Assembly: GCA_030037185.1 (NCBI GenBank)
Contig: JASHRR010001437.1
Span: 1-5,816 of the forward strand
From: Xanthobacteraceae bacterium
Lineage (GTDB): Bacteria; Pseudomonadota; Alphaproteobacteria; Rhizobiales; Xanthobacteraceae
Direction of reading: 5' to 3'
DNA: 5,816 nt
The notes under the pieces are model-generated. The model had not been told where the DNA came from, did not search any database, and saw nothing but the letters and a program-made list of their open reading frames with translations. Shown here piece by piece: positions 1-4,859 of this stretch. Every line of letters starts with the position of its first letter. Position 1 is the stretch's first letter. Position numbers and translations under genes: made by a program.

Positions 1-2
1 GG

Positions 3-89
3 GGAACGCTGCAGCCGGGCCGCAAGCCCGAAAACGAGATGAGATGGCACTCTGTTCGAATGTTGGATCCGAATGCGGGCTTCCAATAA
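3..89 (+). CDS. Possible 3' end of an upstream gene (partial, unidentified)
   Basis: The frame that is open from the left edge and stops with TAA at 87-89 has a mostly G/C third position in its first half (ACG CTG CAG CCG GGC CGC AAG CCC), which is how the confident genes here look. It would encode a 28-residue tail ending DPNAGFQ. I do not recognise the protein. Another frame is also open from the edge to TGA at 170-172, but its third positions are less biased. With so few codons this is only a suggestion that a plus-strand gene ends here, convergent with the Pht5-like gene. Confidence 0.25.
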   Translation, partial: GTLQPGRKPENEMRWHSVRMLDPNAGFQ

Positions 90-409
90 CGACCCTCGCG
101 GTGATCATGCCCGGGATCATCGCATCCGTGGCATTCGCGCAGAAGACCCCGGCCGTGACGCGAGGCGCCTGACCGGCAGGGATGCCAGGACCCCGACCCC
201 CTGTCCGGGAGGATGGACAAGAAGGCCGGGAGCCGCGTGAGGCCTGTGGAACGGAACCCCACGCATAGAATCCAACGTTATGGCAGGTGTCGTGTTCCTA
301 ACATAGCGGCCAAATGCCATCGCCGCTTTGCAATGTTGGCGGTCGCGCCGGGCGCGTGTTCGGCAATGCTGGGTGGGAGTGACTTCTCCTTTGCCGAGGC
401 CAACGGCCG
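90..409. other. Non-coding interval downstream of the Pht5-like gene
   Basis: No frame in this stretch has convincing coding character on either strand. A small plus-strand frame (44-172) contains a hydrophobic run ending AFAQ that looks like a signal peptide, but it stops nine residues later and has no clear ribosome binding site. A short GC hairpin, CGCGC-CGG-GCGCG (344-356), lies 54 bases beyond the stop codon of the minus-strand gene, but there is no T tract to make it an intrinsic terminator for that gene. I see no tRNA, mobile element or long repeat. Confidence 0.5.
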
Positions 410-1402
410 TCAGACTTTCGAAATCTCGAACAGCGACGGGTGAAACAACTCCTCGACCGCGACCTTGCGGTCGGCCAAGCCCTGCTCGTGCAGGTACTGC
501 GTGAGAGCGCTGATCTCGCGCATGTTCTGGTGGATGCCATAGGACCAGAAGTCTTCCCCCATGATCGCTATTGTCTCTTCGGTCTCGGCGATCAGCCAGG
601 GGTGGGTCACCATCAACGCATTAATGTCGAGCAGGTCGATCATCGCGAGCGCCTTGGCCTCGCAGAACGCCTTGTAGACGCTCGACGGCAGCCACGGATA
701 TTTCTGCACCAGCTCGTTGCGAATGCCGACCAAGTGCATGATCGGGAACATTCGGGTCTTCTCATAGTAGGCCTGTTCGGCGGCGCGCGTGTTGGGAAAC
801 AACCGCTTGATATGCGGCTCGCCCCGCAGGAACGATGACGGCCCGCGCGCCGTGAACAGCGCGTCGAGCTCGCCGTCGCGCAGCATGCCGACGAGAGTCC
901 TGTCTTTGCCGATCGGCTTGAGGTCGAGCCCCGGTATGGGCTTGAGCGGCGTACGCTCGTCGCGTCCAGGCTGCTCCTGGCCGCCGCTGCGCCAATGGAT
1001 GTCAGTCGGCAGCACGCCGTATTCATGCTGCATGATGCCGCGCATCCAGACTACGGCGGTGATTTGATATTCCGGCACACCGATACGCTTACCCTTGAGA
1101 TCCTTGGGCTCGCGGATACCCGCGCCAGCGTGCACGTACATGCCGGAGTGGCGAAAGAGCCGCGATACGAAAGCCGGAACGCCCACGTAGGGGCAGGTGC
1201 CGGCCGCCACCGTGCGGATGTAGCTCGAGAACGACAGCTCCGAGACGTCGAACTCCTGATAGCGGAAGGCGCGGAAGAAAATCTCCTCTGGATACAGCGG
1301 AAGGAAGGTGACCTCGCAGCCCTCCACCTTCACGCGGCCGTCGCGGATCGCGCGGGTGCGGTCGTAATTGCCGCAGGCGATGGTTATCGGCACTTCAGCC
1401 AT
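410..1402 (-). CDS. 4,5-dihydroxyphthalate decarboxylase-like protein (Pht5-like, PBP2 fold)
   Basis: This 330-aa protein resembles the 4,5-dihydroxyphthalate decarboxylase (Pht5) family, whose founding member converts 4,5-dihydroxyphthalate to protocatechuate in phthalate breakdown. Recognisable signatures are the N-terminal ACGNYDRTRAIRDG (9-22), EEIFFRAFRYQEFDVSELS (39-57), the hinge-like DLKGKRIGVPEYQITA (101-116), and MLRDGELDALF (173-183). The length matches the family. The chain starts directly with the first beta strand (MAEVPITIACGNYD), with no signal peptide or lipobox, so it should be cytoplasmic, as expected for an enzyme rather than a transport receptor. The start has AAGGAG five bases upstream. 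It is divergent from the extradiol dioxygenase gene, which could cleave the catechol it releases. Many relatives are labelled 'ABC transporter substrate-binding protein', but no permease or ATPase gene is nearby. Family is fairly sure; the exact substrate is inferred. Confidence 0.85.
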   Translation of the reverse strand: MAEVPITIACGNYDRTRAIRDGRVKVEGCEVTFLPLYPEEIFFRAFRYQEFDVSELSFSSYIRTVAAGTCPYVGVPAFVSRLFRHSGMYVHAGAGIREPKDLKGKRIGVPEYQITAVVWMRGIMQHEYGVLPTDIHWRSGGQEQPGRDERTPLKPIPGLDLKPIGKDRTLVGMLRDGELDALFTARGPSSFLRGEPHIKRLFPNTRAAEQAYYEKTRMFPIMHLVGIRNELVQKYPWLPSSVYKAFCEAKALAMIDLLDINALMVTHPWLIAETEETIAIMGEDFWSYGIHQNMREISALTQYLHEQGLADRKVAVEELFHPSLFEISKV

Positions 1403-1407
1403 AGCAG

Positions 1408-1413
1408 CTCCTT
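1408..1413 (-). promoter_or_regulatory. Ribosome binding site of the Pht5-like gene
   Basis: On the minus strand this reads AAGGAG, five bases before the ATG at 1402. It is a near-consensus Shine-Dalgarno sequence and fixes the start, which excludes an N-terminal extension that could hold a signal peptide. Confidence 0.8.
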
Positions 1414-1423
1414 ATCAGCAGCG

Positions 1424-1434
1424 TAGTTCGACCA
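1424..1434. promoter_or_regulatory. Candidate GntR (FadR-type) operator
   Basis: TAGTTCGACCA has the fixed bases of the FadR-subfamily operator pattern t-n-GT-n3-AC-n-a. It lies 22-32 bases upstream of the Pht5-like start codon, where a bound repressor would block transcription. It shares GTT and AC with the stronger site at 3732-3742 but lacks that site's perfect outer symmetry. With six fixed bases, a chance match somewhere in a 195-bp region is expected about once in twenty regions, so this is suggestive only. Confidence 0.3.
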
Positions 1435-1510
1435 ATGGCGCGTAATTGCGCGGCTGTTGCACCCACGAGCAGTCACGGTGATGGTCATCTGCATGCAAGC
1501 TCTCATGCGT

Positions 1511-1542
1511 TTGACTTGTTGCGCCGCGGATCGCGCGATATT
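1511..1542 (+). promoter_or_regulatory. Weak candidate promoter for the LigB-LigA gene
   Basis: TTGACT (1511-1516) resembles a -35 hexamer, and GATATT (1537-1542) is the best -10-like hexamer before the gene, at the start of the only AT-rich patch. The spacing of 20 bases is longer than the usual 16-18, so at least one box is probably not the real one. It lies about 55 bases before the start codon. Confidence 0.25.
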
Positions 1543-1581
1543 TTTGCTACCGAGGCGGCCGGCCACGATATTCGCACGGTG

Positions 1582-1587
1582 AAGGAG
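1582..1587 (+). promoter_or_regulatory. Ribosome binding site of the LigB-LigA gene
   Basis: AAGGAG is followed after ten bases by the first of three consecutive ATG codons (1598, 1601, 1604). The first gives the most usual spacing; the other two would leave 13 and 16 bases. The uncertainty changes the protein by only two residues. Confidence 0.7.
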
Positions 1588-1597
1588 AAACGAACCC

Positions 1598-2662
1598 ATG
1601 ATGATGTCGAGCGTGATAGGCGGGGCGATGCTGCCCCATGCCCCACAGTTCTTCACCATGCCAGACACCGAGGACAAGCAGAATGTCGAGCACGTGCGCG
1701 CGGTGGCTGCTGAGATCGGGGAGAAGCTGCGCGCGCTCAAACCGGACCTCTGGATCATCTTTTCCAATGACCATGCCGAGCAGTTCTTCCACAATGCCGC
1801 CCCGCCCTTTACCGTGCACGTCGGCGGTGAGGCGTCCGGCGATTTCGCCGGCCGCAAGTTTCACTGGAAGATCCCGAGCGAGATTGGTTTCGAAATCGTG
1901 CGCCAGCTCTACCGTCAGAGCTTCGACCCGGCCTTCACCTCGACCGCGAAGATCGACTACGCCATCGGCATCCCGCTCACCCATATCGGCCATACTGATC
2001 CGGTGCTGCCGATCTATGTCAACGCCTACCTCCCGCCGCAGCCGACGATGGAGCGCTGCTATGCGTTCGGGCAGGCAGTCGCGCGCACCGTCAGCACGCT
2101 CGGTTTGAAGACCATCGTGCTGGCGAGCGGTGGCATGTCCCATTTCCCTGGTACCGACCGCTACTCCAACCCGGAGCTCAGCTGGGACAACCAGGTTTTG
2201 GAGAAGCTCAGGGCGGGCCGCCTGAAGTCGCTGATCGGTTATGACGAGGCCGAGCTCGACGACACCGGCAACATCGAGCTGCGCTGCTGGGCCTGCGCCG
2301 CCGGCGCGCTCGGCGAGCGCAAGCCCGACGTCGTCTCGATGGACCCGAGCTGGCACCACAACTACGCCTCGCTCGGCTGGACGGGCGGCCAAGCCGAGGC
2401 CGAGCATGCCGCACATTATCCCGCGATCAAGCCCGAGCTGGTCGAGCTAACCTCGGCGCTGCACGACCTCGCCCACGATGCCGAGAAGCGCGCGCAATAC
2501 ATGGCGAGCGCGCCGGCCTTCGCGGACAGGTTCCAGCTCCCGCCCGACCAACGCGAAGCACTGATCAAGCTCGATCTGCCCGCCATCGTGAAAATGGGCG
2601 CGCACCCGCTGGTGCCGTTCCTGGCGCAGCTGCAGATCCACCGCCTGCGGCCACGGGGATAA
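1598..2662 (+). CDS. Class III extradiol ring-cleavage dioxygenase, LigB-LigA fusion
   Basis: This is a 354-aa non-haem Fe(II) extradiol (meta-cleaving) dioxygenase. Residues about 4-275 form the LigB catalytic domain. H14 (in LPHAPQF) and H59 (in FSNDHAEQFF) fit the two metal-binding histidines, E227 (in GNIELRCW) fits the metal-binding glutamate, and H182 (in ASGGMSH) fits the acid-base histidine; H129 lies in GIPLTHIG. Residues about 280-350 (FADRFQLPPDQREALIKLD, then KMGAHPLVPFL) resemble LigA, the small alpha subunit of protocatechuate 4,5-dioxygenase. The LigB-then-LigA order is that of one-chain gallate dioxygenases (GalA, DesB), but those are about 420 residues, so this is a shorter relative. 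Likely substrates are catechols carrying a carboxylate or similar group; protocatechuate would fit the divergent decarboxylase-like gene. No signal peptide, so cytoplasmic. Family is sure, substrate unknown. Confidence 0.9.
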   Translation: MMMSSVIGGAMLPHAPQFFTMPDTEDKQNVEHVRAVAAEIGEKLRALKPDLWIIFSNDHAEQFFHNAAPPFTVHVGGEASGDFAGRKFHWKIPSEIGFEIVRQLYRQSFDPAFTSTAKIDYAIGIPLTHIGHTDPVLPIYVNAYLPPQPTMERCYAFGQAVARTVSTLGLKTIVLASGGMSHFPGTDRYSNPELSWDNQVLEKLRAGRLKSLIGYDEAELDDTGNIELRCWACAAGALGERKPDVVSMDPSWHHNYASLGWTGGQAEAEHAAHYPAIKPELVELTSALHDLAHDAEKRAQYMASAPAFADRFQLPPDQREALIKLDLPAIVKMGAHPLVPFLAQLQIHRLRPRG

Positions 2663-2670
2663 TCCTCATG

Positions 2671-2711
2671 TAGCCCGGACAGACGCGCGCGAAACGTATG
2701 CCCGATCCGGG
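2671..2711. repeat. Degenerate REP-like intergenic inverted repeat
   Basis: TAGCCCGGA at 2671-2679 and TCCGGG at 2706-2711 give a 6-bp perfect stem (CCCGGA/TCCGGG) around a 26-base GC-rich, CGCGCGC-containing loop. It begins eight bases after the dioxygenase stop codon. The arms and position resemble the abundant 'GTAGCCCGGAT...ATCCGGG' intergenic repeats I associate with Bradyrhizobium-like genomes; that comparison is from memory. It may add transcript stability or help end transcription. Confidence 0.4.
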
Positions 2712-2750
2712 ACGGCCGCCGCGAGGCTGGACTGCCTCCAATTTTGCAGC

Positions 2751-2796
2751 GGTCGCGGTAGCGATGAGAATTGCTCTCCCGCCGCGGCTTTTTTTT
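2751..2796 (+). terminator. Possible intrinsic terminator after the LigB-LigA gene
   Basis: A run of eight T (2789-2796), the longest in the window, directly follows a GC-rich segment able to fold. CGCGG (2754-2758) pairs with CCGCG (2782-2786), extended by weaker pairs outward, and GAGA (2766-2769) pairs with TCTC (2775-2778) as an inner stem. The two stems are separated by an uneven internal loop, so the hairpin is not ideal. It lies about 90 bases past the dioxygenase stop in the right orientation to end its transcript. Confidence 0.4.
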
Positions 2797-2988
2797 GAAG
2801 GATTTGACTGTTGGCCTGGTATTGACGGCATCGCCGGATGCGGGGCAGCGCCTGTGACACGGACGCAGCCGGTCGAGCGAACGGGCTCGAAGGGCGATGC
2901 AGACCGGCAAAAGGCGGCCTGGACTAGCAACCGCCGATCGGGCCAGCTTTCTTGCCCGCTTTCTCGCTTTCGGGCTGCACCGCACGTG

Positions 2989-3732
2989 TCAGCGCGCTGT
3001 CCCTCGCACCAGCGACAGCACCGGCGCCTTCTTGCGCGTCCGCGTTACGAATTCGAGCATCAGGCCGAGGCTCTGGAAATGCTTGCGTACGACAGCGCGC
3101 GCAGCGCGTCCGTCGCGCTTCTTGAGGGCGCGCAGCAGCGCCCGATGGTGCGCCAGATGCCGCGGGTCATAGAAGCTCTTGTGCTCCGGCGAGACATTCG
3201 AGAGCCGCGCCATCTGCGCCTGGTTGAACATCGCCACCAGCAACGGATTGCGTGCGCTCGCCAGGAACAGCCCATGGAAGGCGTCATGGGCGCTTTTCGC
3301 TGCCGCCATGTCCTGCCGCGCGATCGCGTCCTCGAACCCGCTCAGGGCGCGCTCGAGCTCGGCCAGCTCGGGGGCGGTCAGTCGCTCCGCCGCAAGCTCT
3401 GCGCACCTCTGGGCGATGTGGGAGCGCACGTCATTGGCGATCGGCGCGGCCTCGATGAGCACGCTCTCGTCGAACATGCTCTTGCCGCCGCGCCCGGTGG
3501 CGGTGACCACGACCCGCCGGCCCGCCGCCTTCTCGACATAACCCAGCCCATGCAGCACACGCAGCGCCTCGCGCACTGAGTTGCGGCTGATGCCGAGCAT
3601 CTGCGAGAGCCGCGTCTCCGCTGGCAGCGCCTCGCCGGCGGAGAGCCGCTCGGCCTCGATGAAACGGCAGATTTCCTGCGCCGCTTGGCTGATCACGCTC
3701 TCGCGTTTGATCGGAGCTGGGTCGTAGGCCAT
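2989..3732 (-). CDS. GntR-family transcriptional regulator, FadR subfamily (FCD domain)
   Basis: This 247-aa protein has the FadR/GntR layout. Residues about 10-80 are a winged helix-turn-helix with the typical LPAETRLSQMLGISRNSVREALRVLHGLGYVEK (36-68) and a wing around GRRVVVTA. Residues about 95-230 are an FCD ligand-binding domain, all-helical, usually sensing a carboxylic acid. Its expected metal-site residues are visible: D150 and H153 (in AHDAFHGLF), a histidine among H192, H195 and H196, and H218. Members are usually repressors of catabolic operons, released by a pathway acid. The gene is divergent from the NMT1-like/Rieske operon across 94 bases and is the only regulator in the window. 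AGGA lies ten bases before the ATG, with a palindromic operator candidate between them, implying autoregulation. The effector is not predictable. Confidence 0.92.
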   Translation of the reverse strand: MAYDPAPIKRESVISQAAQEICRFIEAERLSAGEALPAETRLSQMLGISRNSVREALRVLHGLGYVEKAAGRRVVVTATGRGGKSMFDESVLIEAAPIANDVRSHIAQRCAELAAERLTAPELAELERALSGFEDAIARQDMAAAKSAHDAFHGLFLASARNPLLVAMFNQAQMARLSNVSPEHKSFYDPRHLAHHRALLRALKKRDGRAARAVVRKHFQSLGLMLEFVTRTRKKAPVLSLVRGTAR

Positions 3733-3743
3733 TGTTGAACAAT
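3731..3743. promoter_or_regulatory. Probable GntR operator (perfect palindrome over the regulator start codon)
   Basis: ATTGTTGAACAAT is a perfect inverted repeat, ATTGTT/AACAAT around a central G. The inner TTGTTGAACAA fits the FadR-subfamily pattern t-n-GT-n3-AC-n-a. It covers two bases of the regulator's start codon and fills the gap to its Shine-Dalgarno, as in many autoregulated GntR genes, and lies about 85 bases before the divergent NMT1-like gene. Direct in sequence; function inferred. Confidence 0.6.
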
Positions 3744-3758
3744 CCTACCATAGGGCGC

Positions 3759-3787
3759 TTGACCAGAGAGCTCCGTTGTAGTCAACT
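3759..3787 (+). promoter_or_regulatory. Weak candidate promoter of the NMT1-like/Rieske operon
   Basis: TTGACC (3759-3764) is a good -35 match. At the ideal 17-base spacing the -10 position reads TCAACT, which matches only three of six consensus bases. Transcription would begin near 3793, leaving a leader of roughly 30 bases. The palindrome at 3731-3743 lies just upstream, and a second dyad (3775-3786) overlaps the -10. Confidence 0.3.
3775..3786. repeat. Short dyad GTTG-TAGT-CAAC in the operon promoter region
   Basis: Perfect 4-bp arms flank a 4-base spacer, and the outer TTG/CAA recalls the 3731-3743 palindrome. Centre-to-centre distance is about 43 bp, near four DNA turns, so it could be an auxiliary site for the same regulator. 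The half-site spacing differs by one base from the FadR pattern and the arms are short, so chance is possible. Confidence 0.25.
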
Positions 3788-3816
3788 GCGGCCCACGAGG
3801 CAAGCCGGCAAAAGCT

Positions 3817-3820
3817 GGAG
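3817..3820 (+). promoter_or_regulatory. Ribosome binding site of the NMT1-like gene
   Basis: GGAG, continuing as GGAGAG, ends six bases before the ATG at 3827. This supports the start used and therefore the absence of an N-terminal signal peptide. Confidence 0.7.
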
Positions 3821-3826
3821 AGACCG

Positions 3827-4759
3827 ATGAAAAAGCTGGTGTTGGAGACGACGGCACCGTTCCAAGGGCTGCCGGAGCTGGTCGCCGATGACGAGGGCCT
3901 GTTCGCGAAGGAAGGCCTTGCGGTTGAATGGGCCAACCGCGAGAAGGATGTCGAGAAGAAGGTGCGCACCGACATCACCTCGCCGAAAGGCGTCGATCCC
4001 TTCGCCAGCCACGGCAAGCTCTTCGAAAAGGGCCAAGCCGATATGTACAACGCCTGCGAATGGGGCAACTACTGCCGGGTGCAGGAGACCGATGCCGGCA
4101 GCCGCCAGATCGGGCGGCGCGCCATTATCGCCTATGCGGCGCTGGTCGTGCGCGGCGACTCGGACGTCTATACCCCCCAGCAGCTTGCCAACAAGGTGAT
4201 CGGCGTGCCGTTTTATTTCGGAACCCACTACATCGCGCTGCACATGCTGGAGGGCTTCCTTCCGCGCGACATGATCAAGCTCTGCAGCGCCCCTAACGGC
4301 TCGCGGTACCGCCTCGACGCGCTGATGAAAGGCGAGATCGACGCCACCACCCTGACCGAGCCGCATATCACACTCGCCGAGAAGAAGGGCTGCCGTATCA
4401 TCTGCACGGCGTTCTTCCACGGCACCGAGGTCGCGTCCTCGCGCGTGGACGCCGAAACCTACGCCGCCTTCAATCGCGCGGTGCGCGAGGCGGTCAAGCG
4501 CATCAATGCCAACAAACGCGCTTATCTCCACTATTTCATCGACTACCACGCCAAAACAGATCCCGAAATTGCCGCCCTCAAGGTCGATGACCTGCGCGAA
4601 AGCCGGCTGGTGGTGTGCGACCCTGCCCCGATTCCGCTCGACGAGATGCAGCGTACCTACGATTGGCTTAAGAACTGGGGCATGCTCGAGGAAGCCAAAT
4701 CGCCGTTGCAGCTGGTCAACATCGAAGTGCAGAAATACGCCCACGCGGCGGCGGAGTAA
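3827..4759 (+). CDS. NMT1/THI5-like (PBP2-fold) protein without signal peptide
   Basis: This 310-aa protein looks like the NMT1/THI5/SsuA-type binding-protein fold. It opens with a beta strand then PELVADDEGLFAKEGLAVEW (16-35), typical of the family ('A...GlF...Gl.Ve'). Later come YTPQQLANKVIGVPFYFGTH (115-134, the lobe-crossing strand) and ALMKGEIDATTLTEP (165-179). There is no signal peptide, and the good Shine-Dalgarno argues against a longer form. Six cysteines (C77, C83, C153, C189, C193, C264) are many for a periplasmic protein. It is the first gene of a unit continuing into the Rieske gene and divergent from the GntR regulator. Relatives are annotated as ABC substrate-binding proteins, but no transporter partner is visible. 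Signal-less members of this fold include enzymes (THI5, and the distant Pht5 family), so a cytoplasmic enzymatic or sensing role is possible. Specific function unknown. Confidence 0.8.
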   Translation: MKKLVLETTAPFQGLPELVADDEGLFAKEGLAVEWANREKDVEKKVRTDITSPKGVDPFASHGKLFEKGQADMYNACEWGNYCRVQETDAGSRQIGRRAIIAYAALVVRGDSDVYTPQQLANKVIGVPFYFGTHYIALHMLEGFLPRDMIKLCSAPNGSRYRLDALMKGEIDATTLTEPHITLAEKKGCRIICTAFFHGTEVASSRVDAETYAAFNRAVREAVKRINANKRAYLHYFIDYHAKTDPEIAALKVDDLRESRLVVCDPAPIPLDEMQRTYDWLKNWGMLEEAKSPLQLVNIEVQKYAHAAAE

Positions 4760-4829
4760 TGTTGTCTCGTCCTTCAAAAAAGCCGCAAACACAGACATCG
4801 CCCGCATGAGCAGGGACGACCCTGATGGT

Positions 4830-4849
4830 TTGCCAGCAATTGCCAGCAA
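4830..4849. repeat. Tandem 10-bp dyad repeat upstream of the Rieske gene
   Basis: TTGCCAGCAA occurs twice with no gap. Each copy is a dyad (TTGC and GCAA around CA), so the pair puts two symmetrical sites exactly one DNA turn apart, ten bases before the preferred Rieske start codon. If translation instead begins at 4806, these bases are coding (LPAIASN) and the repeat may be fortuitous. Confidence 0.6.
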
Positions 4850-4859
4850 CGAGAGTCCA

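Larger units (their letters stand above)
1403..1597. promoter_or_regulatory. Divergent control region between the Pht5-like and LigB-LigA genes
   Basis: These 195 bases must hold the promoters of both divergent genes. Visible elements are a GT-N3-AC dyad (1424-1434), an imperfect 14-bp palindrome CGCGTAATTGCGCG (1439-1452, one T/G mismatch), an 8-bp palindrome TGCATGCA (1490-1497) that is part of a GCATG/CATGC inverted pair (1491-1495 and 1504-1508), and an AT-rich patch near 1537-1545. Short frames crossing this region are overlaps of the flanking genes and look non-coding. Confidence 0.65.
2663..2988. other. Intergenic region between two convergent genes
   Basis: This 326-bp gap lies between the stop codons of the dioxygenase and of the minus-strand regulator. 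It contains a REP-like inverted repeat next to the dioxygenase stop, a T8 tract after a possible hairpin, and GC-rich short inverted repeats near the regulator stop (GCCCG 2954-2958 with CGGGC 2971-2975). Open frames here continue as the antisense of the regulator and show no recognisable protein, so I treat it as non-coding. Confidence 0.6.

Noticed and set aside
102..119. TGATC/GATCA inverted repeat around CCCGGG
   Set aside because: Five-base arms with an eight-base loop are expected by chance, and there is no adjacent T tract or gene start to give it a role.
44..172. Small plus-strand frame with a signal-peptide-like hydrophobic stretch ending AFAQ
   Set aside because: Only nine residues follow the apparent cleavage site, there is no clear ribosome binding site, and its third positions lack the bias of real genes here. 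It could be a decayed exported-protein gene, but that cannot be supported.
1547..2416. Minus-strand open frame over the dioxygenase gene
   Set aside because: It mirrors the LigB coding frame. The plus-strand frame carries all active-site residues and a near-consensus ribosome binding site.
2954..2975. GCCCG/CGGGC inverted repeat just beyond the regulator stop
   Set aside because: On the minus strand it is followed by a purine-rich AAGAAAG stretch rather than a T run, so it does not qualify as an intrinsic terminator.
2698..3579. Long plus-strand open frame (293 codons)
   Set aside because: Most of it is antisense to the GntR regulator, whose family motifs are unmistakable. Its translation shows no recognisable domain and no ribosome binding site supports it.
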